The translations under genes and the position numbers were made by a program. The notes beneath the pieces are model-generated. The model had not been told where the DNA came from, ran no database searches, and worked only from the letters and a program-made list of their open reading frames with translations. DNA of 64,000 nt from Paenibacillus sp. SYP-B3998 (GTDB lineage Bacteria; Bacillota; Bacilli; Paenibacillales; NBRC-103111), in contig NZ_JAAIKC010000001.1 of the NCBI RefSeq assembly GCF_010820665.1, positions 124,001-188,000 on the forward strand. The letters are read 5' to 3'. Shown here piece after piece: positions 57,618-64,000 of the stretch (its first letter is position 1; every line of letters begins with the position of its first letter).

Positions 57618-57656
57618 TGCTTACGAAACAAGTTTTCTAGGAGAACTATTAGGAGG
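57618..57656 (+). repeat. hairpin repeat between pdhA and pdhB
   Basis: TGCTTACGAAACA, then AGTTTTC-TAG-GAGAACT (7 bp with one G-T pair), then ATTAGGAGG. It has the core and layout of the copies at comN and recJ, but a different stem sequence that still pairs. It lies inside an operon, with the pdhB ribosome site at its end. Confidence 0.65.
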
Positions 57657-57668
57657 CACGGATAAGTC

Positions 57669-58649
57669 ATGGCACAAATGACGATGATTCAAGCGATTAA
57701 AGACGCAATGCGCGTCGAACTAGAGAGAGATCCCAACGTAATTTTGTTCGGAGAAGACGTAGGACACGTAGGCGGCGTATTCCGTGCTACGGAAGGTTTG
57801 CAAAAAGAATTCGGCGAAGAGCGCGTATTTGATACGCCTCTTGCTGAGTCCGCTATTGGTGGGCTTGCTGTAGGTCTTGGTATTCAAGGCTTCCGTCCAA
57901 TCGCTGAAATTCAATTCGTAGGTTTCATCTACGAAGCACTTGATCAAATTTGCGTACAAGCTGCCCGTATGCGTTACCGTTCCGGCGGTCGCTACAACGC
58001 ACCTATCGTTTTCCGCACACCTTTTGGTGGCGGTGTTAAAGCGGCTGAGCTGCATACCGATGCACTGGAAGGCTTATTGGTTCAAACACCAGGTATCAAG
58101 GTTGTTGTTCCATCCAACCCTTACGATGCCAAAGGCTTGCTTATTTCTGCAATTCGCGATAATGATCCTGTTTTCTTCATGGAGCATCTGAACTTATATC
58201 GCGCATTCCGCGCAGAAGTACCAGAAGGCGAATACACAATCGAGCTAGGCAAAGCTAATGTCGTGCGTGAAGGTTCTGACGTTACTATCATTACTTACGG
58301 CGCGATGGTTCATACTTCGGTGAAAGCAGCTGAAGAAATCGAAAAAACACAAGGCGTTAAAGCCGAAGTTATCGATCTTCGTACACTGATTCCACTCGAT
58401 ATCGAAACGATTGTTGCCTCAATTAAGAAAACAAACCGCGCAATCATTGTGCAAGAAGCACAAAAAACATCCGGCGTAGCCGCTGAAGTGATTGCTCAAA
58501 TTAACGAAAAAGCGATTCTGCACCTGGAAGCTCCAGTACTGCGTATTGCTCCGCCAGATACAATCTATCCGTTCGCACAAATCGAAGACGCTTGGTTGCC
58601 TAGTCCAGCAAGTGTCATTGCAGGCATCAATAAAGTTCTCGAATTCTAA
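57669..58649 (+). CDS. pdhB: pyruvate dehydrogenase E1 beta subunit
   Basis: A 326-residue partner of PdhA. It starts [20 protein letters not shown], has [40 protein letters not shown], and the C-terminal transketolase domain with [19 protein letters not shown]. The E1 active site forms at the alpha-beta interface. Its ribosome site is part of a hairpin repeat and lies 12 bp from the ATG, longer than usual. Confidence 0.95.
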   Translation: MAQMTMIQAIKDAMRVELERDPNVILFGEDVGHVGGVFRATEGLQKEFGEERVFDTPLAESAIGGLAVGLGIQGFRPIAEIQFVGFIYEALDQICVQAARMRYRSGGRYNAPIVFRTPFGGGVKAAELHTDALEGLLVQTPGIKVVVPSNPYDAKGLLISAIRDNDPVFFMEHLNLYRAFRAEVPEGEYTIELGKANVVREGSDVTIITYGAMVHTSVKAAEEIEKTQGVKAEVIDLRTLIPLDIETIVASIKKTNRAIIVQEAQKTSGVAAEVIAQINEKAILHLEAPVLRIAPPDTIYPFAQIEDAWLPSPASVIAGINKVLEF

Positions 58650-58680
58650 TCACAGTCGAAGGTAATAGGAGGTAGTGCAC

Positions 58681-60012
58681 GTGGCATTATTCGAATACAA
58701 GTTCCCGGAGCTTGGTGAAGGCATACATGAAGGCGAGATCGTGAAGCTTTTGGTCAAAGCGGGTGATACCGTAACCGACGAAACGATTCTCATGGAAGTT
58801 CAGAATGATAAAGCAGTTGTTGAAGTTCCTTGTCCAGTTGATGGGAAAGTCGTTAGCGTTACTGTTAAAGAAGGTCAAGTCTGTAACATCGGCGAGCTCG
58901 TGATGACGATTGAAGTGACAGGCGAACTGCCTGCGGCATCCATTCACGGTGGCAGCAGCCACGCCGCTCCTGCGGCAGCGGAACCAGCTCCTACAGCGGC
59001 ACCTGCGGTAGCAGCACCGGCACCAACAGCAGCGCCTGCGGCAGCTGCTGCACCTACAGCCGCACCAAGCACTGGCGCGGCAAAAGAAGTGCTTGCGACG
59101 CCTAGCGTGCGTAAGCTGGCAAGAGAAAAAGGCATCGCACTCGCAGAGGTGACGCCAACAGGTAAGCACGGCCGCGTAACACGCGAGGACGTGCTGGGCT
59201 TCAACGGAGCGGGCGCTGCCGCGGCTTCGGAAGCAGCAGATCCAGCTGCGATCGCAGCAGCTGGTGCAACGGCACCTGCGCCTGCAACGCAGCAAGTGGT
59301 TGTAGGCGATCGCGTCGAAGAACGGATTCCGTTCAAAGGTATCCGTAAAATCATCGCGAACGCAATGGTGAAATCTGTGTACACGGCTCCGCACGTGACA
59401 TTGATGGATGAAATCGACGTATCCGCGTTGGTTGCTCTACGTGAGCGCACGAAGCCGCTAGCTGAGAAAAAAGGCGTGAAATTGACTTACCTGCCTTTCA
59501 TCGTCAAAGCATTGGTTGCGGCTTGCCGTCAATTCCCAGTGATGAATGCAATGATCGACGAAGAGAAACAAGAGATTGTCTACAAGAAGTACTACAACAT
59601 CGGTATCGCAACGGATACAGATAACGGCTTGCTAGTTCCAGTTATTCATGATGCTGACCGCAAAAACGTTTGGAACATCGCTTCTTCCATCAAGGATTTG
59701 GCTGTTCGCGGACGCGAAGGCAAATTAGCTCCGAATGAGCTGAAAGGCAGCACGATTTCGATCACAAACATTGGTTCCGTAGGCGGTATGTTCTTTACAC
59801 CAGTTATCAACTTCCCTGAAGTTGCGATTCTGGGTGCAGGTCGTATTACTGAGAAGCCTGTTGTGAAAAACGGCCAAATCGTAGCCGCATCGGTTATGGC
59901 GCTTTCCCTAAGCTTTGATCACCGTATCGTAGATGGAGCGACGGCGCAAAGTTTCCTGAACTACATCAAGCAGCTTTTGGCTGATCCTGAGCTTCTAGTT
60001 TTGGAGGTGTAA
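58681..60012 (+). CDS. pdhC: dihydrolipoamide acetyltransferase E2 of pyruvate dehydrogenase
   Basis: A 443-residue E2 core with one lipoyl domain (residues 2-80; lipoyl Lys44 in QNDKAVVE), an Ala/Pro-rich linker (about 88-135), a peripheral-subunit-binding domain (TPSVRKLAREKGIALAEVTP, about 140-175), a second Ala-rich linker, and the catalytic domain with SLSFDHRIVDGA (His414, Asp418). The start is the GTG 8 bp after AGGAGG, giving (M)ALFEYKFPELGEG. Lys44 is the probable target of LipL encoded upstream. Confidence 0.95.
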   Translation: MALFEYKFPELGEGIHEGEIVKLLVKAGDTVTDETILMEVQNDKAVVEVPCPVDGKVVSVTVKEGQVCNIGELVMTIEVTGELPAASIHGGSSHAAPAAAEPAPTAAPAVAAPAPTAAPAAAAAPTAAPSTGAAKEVLATPSVRKLAREKGIALAEVTPTGKHGRVTREDVLGFNGAGAAAASEAADPAAIAAAGATAPAPATQQVVVGDRVEERIPFKGIRKIIANAMVKSVYTAPHVTLMDEIDVSALVALRERTKPLAEKKGVKLTYLPFIVKALVAACRQFPVMNAMIDEEKQEIVYKKYYNIGIATDTDNGLLVPVIHDADRKNVWNIASSIKDLAVRGREGKLAPNELKGSTISITNIGSVGGMFFTPVINFPEVAILGAGRITEKPVVKNGQIVAASVMALSLSFDHRIVDGATAQSFLNYIKQLLADPELLVLEV

Positions 60013-60016
60013 CAGC

Positions 60017-61429
60017 ATGGTAGTAGGAGATGCTTCTTTAGATATTGACGTATTGGTTATTGGTGCAGGTCCTGGCGGTTATGTGGCTGCCATTCGCGCC
60101 GCTCAACTAGGCAAAAGCGTTTTAATTGTTGATAAATCGGACTGGGGCGGCGTATGTTTGAACCGCGGCTGTATCCCATCCAAAGCTTTAATCTCTGCCG
60201 CACACACTTACGAGCACGCCCAACATGCTGACAGCATGGGGATCTCAGTTGAGAATGTGAAGGTTGACTTCGCGAAAGTGCAAGAGTGGAAAAATGGGAT
60301 TGTGAAGAAGCAAACAGGCGGCGTTAGCGCGCTGCTTAAAGGCAACAAGATCCAAACATTCCAAGGCGAAGTGATGTTCATCAATGAGCACGAAGCTCGT
60401 GTGTTCAACGATCAAGAAGCTCCGCGCTACCGCTTCCAGCATTGTATCATCGCGACGGGTTCCCGTCCGATTGAGCTGAAGGCATTCCCTTACGGAGGCA
60501 GAATTATTTCTTCCACGGAAGCGTTGAATTTGCCTGAGATTCCGAAAAGCATGGTCGTTATTGGCGGCGGCTACATCGGAATCGAGCTTGGCCAAACGTA
60601 CGCGAAGTTCGGTACGAAAGTGACCGTGCTTGAGGGCTCTGACCATGTGCTTCCAGGTTTCGAGAAAGAATTGACGAAGCTTGTAGCGCGCAACTTGGAT
60701 AAAGTTGGCGTTGAGGTTCATACCGAAGCGTTGGCTCAGTCTTGTACCAAGAACGAAAATGACGTAACAGTTACGTTTACAGTTAAAGGTGAAGAGAAAC
60801 AAGTCACAGCTGATTATGTACTGGTGACGGTTGGTCGTCGTCCAAATACAGACGGCGAGTTGGGTCTGGATCTGATCAACTTAAAACTGACGGATCGTGG
60901 TTTAATCGAAGTCGATAACCAAGGCAGAACAAGCATTCCTCATATCTTCGCAATTGGCGATGTTGTTCCTGGTCTATCCCTTGCACACAAAGCTTCGTAT
61001 GAAGCCAAGGTCGCTGCTGAAGCAATTGCTGGGCAATCCAGTATTGTTGATTATAAAGCCATGCCAGCTGTCGTATTCTCCGATCCGGAGATTGCGGGTG
61101 TAGGTCTAAGTGAAACTGAAGCGAAAGCTCAAGGTCTCAACGTAACGATCGGTAAATTCCCTTACGCAGCTAATGGCCGCGCTAACTCTTTGAATGCGGG
61201 TCAAGGCTTCGTGAAGCTTGTCGGTGACAAAGAAACAGGCCAACTGCTTGGTGGTCAAATCGTCGGTCCAGAAGCCTCCAACTTGATCGGTGAGCTTGCG
61301 CTCGCGATTGAAATGGGTGCTAACTTGGAAGACATCGCGCTTACCATTCACGCACATCCAACGTTGACGGAAATGGTCATGGATGCAGCGGAAGGCGCTC
61401 TGGGTCACCCGATTCACCAACTGAAATAA
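60017..61429 (+). CDS. pdhD: dihydrolipoyl dehydrogenase E3
   Basis: A 470-residue FAD disulfide oxidoreductase. FAD motif VIGAGPGGYVAAIRAAQLG (about 14-32), redox-active Cys47 and Cys52 in GGVCLNRGCIPSK, NAD motif VVIGGGYIGIELGQTYA, FAIGDVVPGLSLAHKASYEA, and the C-terminal catalytic His-Glu pair in IHAHPTLTEMVMDAAEG. It reoxidises the lipoyl arm of PdhC. It starts 4 bp after the pdhC stop and ends the operon. Confidence 0.96.
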   Translation: MVVGDASLDIDVLVIGAGPGGYVAAIRAAQLGKSVLIVDKSDWGGVCLNRGCIPSKALISAAHTYEHAQHADSMGISVENVKVDFAKVQEWKNGIVKKQTGGVSALLKGNKIQTFQGEVMFINEHEARVFNDQEAPRYRFQHCIIATGSRPIELKAFPYGGRIISSTEALNLPEIPKSMVVIGGGYIGIELGQTYAKFGTKVTVLEGSDHVLPGFEKELTKLVARNLDKVGVEVHTEALAQSCTKNENDVTVTFTVKGEEKQVTADYVLVTVGRRPNTDGELGLDLINLKLTDRGLIEVDNQGRTSIPHIFAIGDVVPGLSLAHKASYEAKVAAEAIAGQSSIVDYKAMPAVVFSDPEIAGVGLSETEAKAQGLNVTIGKFPYAANGRANSLNAGQGFVKLVGDKETGQLLGGQIVGPEASNLIGELALAIEMGANLEDIALTIHAHPTLTEMVMDAAEGALGHPIHQLK

Positions 61430-61467
61430 TTTTTGTTCTCCAAGTGGTATGACTACCTTTAGATAAA

Positions 61468-61510
61468 AGTCCTGAGAGCTGGCATGATGCCTCTCTACGG
61501 GACTCTTTTT
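61468..61510 (+). terminator. terminator of the pdhABCD operon
   Basis: AGTCC-tGAGAG-ctGGC pairs with GCC-tCTC-tacGGGACT, followed by a C and then T5. Confidence 0.8.
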
Positions 61511-61529
61511 ATTAATAAATAGGGAGCTC

Positions 61530-61625
61530 ATGGGCGAAAACGCTTCGGAGTTGGATTCGGAAGACCTGGCCGCTACGGCTGGGTCTATTTGTTTTTCTAC
61601 CGACGTCTTCCTCGGTAGATGGGTA
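61530..61625 (+). promoter_or_regulatory. unrecognised structured leader before the sugar ABC operon
   Basis: Two good hairpins lie in tandem: AGACCTGGCC with GGCTGGGTCT (10 bp, loop GCTAC, 61562-61586) and CTACCGA with TCGGTAG (7 bp, 8-nt loop, 61597-61618), preceded by a GCGAAAACGC mini-hairpin. They do not match any riboswitch class I can recall. The rest of the 358-bp gap holds TTGACTTTTGACA at about 61677, possible promoter sequence closer to the operon. If that is the only promoter, the hairpins would not be transcribed with the operon. Confidence 0.4.
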
Positions 61626-61787
61626 AGGTATCTAAGTATTTATCGCAGCAATGAGAAGGGGAGTCATGGGAGATTCTTGACTTTTGACAAAAGTAAAAAT
61701 AGTGCACACTTCCGTAAAAATCGTTGCCGGGAAAATTTGAGTTTGCCCGTTATAGTTAAGGTATAACAAATGACTGAGGTGAGCATC

Positions 61788-62726
61788 ATGTCAAGCGTAC
61801 TGGAAAAGGCGAGGCCTTCCACGAAGGTGCGGGGCCGATTATGGAGCAACAGCCGGAAGGAAGCTTTTTTTGGATGGTTGTTTCTGGCTCCTGAATTAAT
61901 TGGTACCTTACTGTTAGGAGTATTTCCTATTCTTTTCTCGCTGTTTCTAAGCTTCAGCGATTGGAATTTGGTTGGTGGCCTTTCCACGATTAAATTCGCA
62001 GGACTCGATAATTTCAAAATGCTTTTAGAGGACGATAAATTCTTGCTTGCGCTGAAAAACAACTTCACCTATACCATCATCGTCGTTCCGGTCGGATTGT
62101 TTCTTGCTTTGATTTTATCAGTACTTATTCATTCGCGGGTATATGGAAAGAGTTATTTCAAAATTGCCTTTTTTATTCCGTACATTTCCTCCATTATCGC
62201 TCTTGGTGCTGTCTGGAGTGCTTTGTATCATCCTTCTCAAGGGCCCATCAATCGTATTTTAGTCAGCATAGGCATTACGGAACCGCCGAAATGGTTGGCA
62301 GATACGCACTATTCGCTCTATGCGATTATCCTTATTTCCATCTGGGCGGCTATCGGGTATCAGATTATTATTTTCATTGCCGGTTTAACGAATATACCGG
62401 ACGAACTCTATGAGGCCGCGAGTATCGATGGCGCTACATCTGTGCAGCAGTTTTTCCGTGTGACGCTGCCGTTGTTAGGTCCGACCGTTTCGTTCTTGTT
62501 TATCACGACGTTGATGTCCTCCTTCAAGGTATTCGATTTAATATCGTTCCTTACCGCTGGTGGTCCCAATGACTCCTCAACCGTGCTGGTGTACCGGATC
62601 TATGAGGAAGGATTTCTGAACTTCCGCATGGGTTACGCTTCGGCGATCTCGTGGGTACTGTTCCTCATCGTCGGTATCATCACCGCGATAACGTGGAAAT
62701 TACAAAAACAAAGCAATACGGTATAA
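61788..62726 (+). CDS. sugar ABC transporter permease, MalF/UgpA type
   Basis: A 312-residue inner membrane permease with about six membrane helices, starting after GAGGTGAG. The cytosolic EAA loop that docks the ATPase is EAASIDGATSVQQFFRVTLP (about residue 210). SLFLSFSDWNLVGG near residue 50 is typical of the CUT1 carbohydrate family. It pairs with the next permease and the lipoprotein below. No ATPase gene is in the window; CUT1 systems often share a common ATPase encoded elsewhere. Confidence 0.85.
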   Translation: MSSVLEKARPSTKVRGRLWSNSRKEAFFGWLFLAPELIGTLLLGVFPILFSLFLSFSDWNLVGGLSTIKFAGLDNFKMLLEDDKFLLALKNNFTYTIIVVPVGLFLALILSVLIHSRVYGKSYFKIAFFIPYISSIIALGAVWSALYHPSQGPINRILVSIGITEPPKWLADTHYSLYAIILISIWAAIGYQIIIFIAGLTNIPDELYEAASIDGATSVQQFFRVTLPLLGPTVSFLFITTLMSSFKVFDLISFLTAGGPNDSSTVLVYRIYEEGFLNFRMGYASAISWVLFLIVGIITAITWKLQKQSNTV

Positions 62727-62748
62727 CAAGGAAAGTTGGTGTAAAGTG

Positions 62749-63579
62749 ATGAAACAGATCAGCCTATCGAAGCTTGTCACAACGATTCTCATGGCGCTGC
62801 TTTCTATCGTTTTTCTGATCCCGCTCTTTTGGATGGTATCGGCGGCGTTTAAGTATGAAGCAGATGTGATGACGTATCCCATTCAATGGATTCCTGTGAG
62901 ATTTAATTTCGTGGATAATTTTAAGCAAGTTTGGTTCGGTAAAGTTCCGTTCTCGCTCTTTTATTGGAATTCCTTCAAGCTATCCTTGATGATGACGCTC
63001 TCGACGTTAGTTTTCTCTTCCATGGCGGCCTATTCGTTTACTAAGCTGCAGTTTCGCGGGCGCAATGCGGCATTCATGCTGCTGCTCAGCTGCATGATTA
63101 TTCCGAATGAGGCGACACTTGTCCCGCGCTATCTTTTGTTGAAATGGCTGCACTTGTATAATACGCATACAGGGCTCATTTTCATGGGGATGTTCTCGAT
63201 TTACTTCACGTTTTTGCTTCGCCAATTCATGATGGGCGTTCATAATGAATACATTGAGGCCGCCAAAATAGATGGTGCCGGATATTTTCTCATCTACGCT
63301 CGCATCATGCTGCCATTGACCAAGCCTATCCTGGCCACGGTCGCTATCATTAAATTCATATGGTCGTGGAACGACTACCAAGGGCCGCTTATTTTTCTGA
63401 TCAAACAAAAGCTATATCCGATTCCATTAGGCATTCAACTGTTTAAAAATGAGTTTGCTGATAATTACGCGGTGCTCATGATGGCTTCATTGGCTGCTAT
63501 TGTCCCCTTGCTCATTGTTTTTATCGTCATGCAAAAGCAAGTGATCAAAGGGATTGCCATCGGCGGTGTCAAAGGATAA
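62749..63579 (+). CDS. sugar ABC transporter permease, MalG/UgpE type
   Basis: A 276-residue second permease with about six membrane helices: ALLSIVFLIPLFWMVSAAFK at the N-terminus and the EAA loop EAAKIDGAGYFLIYARIMLP (about 185). WSWNDYQGPLIFL is typical of MalG-like proteins. It follows the first permease by 22 bp in one operon. The start is the ATG directly after an in-frame GTG; either is possible. Confidence 0.85.
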   Translation: MKQISLSKLVTTILMALLSIVFLIPLFWMVSAAFKYEADVMTYPIQWIPVRFNFVDNFKQVWFGKVPFSLFYWNSFKLSLMMTLSTLVFSSMAAYSFTKLQFRGRNAAFMLLLSCMIIPNEATLVPRYLLLKWLHLYNTHTGLIFMGMFSIYFTFLLRQFMMGVHNEYIEAAKIDGAGYFLIYARIMLPLTKPILATVAIIKFIWSWNDYQGPLIFLIKQKLYPIPLGIQLFKNEFADNYAVLMMASLAAIVPLLIVFIVMQKQVIKGIAIGGVKG

Positions 63580-63684
63580 GGTCAACAGAGTGCACAAACA
63601 ACTCAAAATTGTACACGGATCAAGCAGATCATCCATTGTATGATGCATGTGTAGCCAAAACATAACCTCTGGGGGTAATTCAAT

Positions 63685-64000
63685 ATGAGAAAGATACAGA
63701 CAACTCTTCTTGCCAGCGTATTCATGAGCATGTCAGTCCTAAGCGCTTGCGGTTCGACAGGCGATAACGCTGGTCAGTCATCCTCGACGGCTGCGTCATC
63801 GGCAGCTTCTTCATCTAAGCCAGCTCAAAATATAACACTTAAATATTATAATTGGGATAATGACGTACAGGCGGCTTCGACGAAAAAATTAATTGAAAAT
63901 TTCCAAACCAAAAATCCAAACATTAAGATCGAGCATATCTCATTGGTTCCTAACAATTCTGTTGAAAGCTTGAAAAAGATGGATGTAACAATGTCCTCTG
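63685..64000 (+). CDS. extracellular sugar-binding lipoprotein, N-terminal part
   Basis: The first 105 codons are visible; the gene runs off the right edge. It begins MRKIQTTLLASVFMSMS with the lipobox LSAC (Cys22 is the lipidated residue), a Ser/Ala-rich linker (about 28-50), then ITLKYYNWDNDVQAASTKKL, the opening beta strand of a family 1 solute-binding protein. GGGGGTAA precedes the ATG. It should deliver the sugar to the two permeases. No substrate can be assigned from this fragment. Confidence 0.85.
   Translation, partial: MRKIQTTLLASVFMSMSVLSACGSTGDNAGQSSSTAASSAASSSKPAQNITLKYYNWDNDVQAASTKKLIENFQTKNPNIKIEHISLVPNNSVESLKKMDVTMSS

Noticed and set aside
61530..61766. A 78-residue ORF (MGENASELDSEDLAA...) in the pdh-ABC gap
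   Set aside because: It lacks a ribosome site, runs through two strong hairpins and has no recognisable composition or domain.

Overview
The window is a stretch of ordinary core chromosome from a low-to-mid GC, endospore-forming Firmicute, most likely Paenibacillus or a close relative. The argument is gene order. From left to right it follows the Bacillus subtilis safA-bofC-ruvAB-queA-tgt-yajC-yrbG-spoVB-comN-secDF-recJ-apt-relA-dtd-hisS-aspS-tcdA-rarA-cymR-iscS-yrrD-alaS-ireB-ruvX-mltG-yrrN/yrrO-pbpI order. The departures are separate secD and secF genes, a long SpoIID/LytB protein between ruvB and queA, and T-box leaders on hisS and alaS. There is no prophage, CRISPR array, rRNA or tRNA gene that I can see.

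Layout. 1-5 kb: end of a SafA-like coat morphogenetic protein, a SigW-like ECF sigma factor, bofC, and the Holliday junction genes ruvC-ruvA-ruvB. 5-18 kb: SpoIID/LytB protein, queuosine genes queA-tgt, yajC, membrane proteins (PAP2, TIGR04086-like, ArsB/NhaD transporter, DUF421), spoVB, comN, secD-secF. 18-28 kb: cation exporter, recJ-apt, relA, dtd, a 57-residue protein, an anchored FAD oxidoreductase, an acidic protein, DoxX and a divergent HxlR regulator. 28-35 kb: T-box-hisS-aspS-tcdA, a 148-bp MITE-like element, rarA. 35-45 kb: mnmA, cymR-iscS, PRC-barrel protein, AI-2E family permease, a candidate Fur-controlled small RNA, T-box-alaS, ireB-ruvX-DUF1292-DUF1292. 45-56 kb: mltG, two U32 proteins for tRNA hydroxylation, a chemoreceptor, a penicillin-binding protein, a histidine kinase, lipL and an esterase. 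56-61 kb: pdhABCD. 61.4-64 kb: a structured leader and a sugar ABC transporter operon cut by the window edge.

The coding content is largely housekeeping: translation (three charging or proofreading genes, several tRNA modification genes), recombination and repair, protein export, sulfur supply for tRNA thiolation, pyruvate oxidation with its lipoylation enzyme next door, and sporulation. The most unusual signals are non-coding. They are (i) a consensus sigma-A promoter buried in two Fur boxes, driving a transcript of about 165 nt that ends at a hairpin and has no credible ORF (40.2-40.4 kb); (ii) a dispersed hairpin repeat, core TGCTTACGA followed by an inverted repeat such as GTTTTGC/GCAAAAC, sitting directly on ribosome binding sites at several loci; (iii) a MITE-like element carrying its own terminator-like hairpin; (iv) an unrecognised two-hairpin leader before the sugar transporter; and (v) a SigW-like sigma factor with a hydrophobic C-terminal tail. 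All of this was read by eye with no searches, so family names rest on remembered motifs and on gene order.
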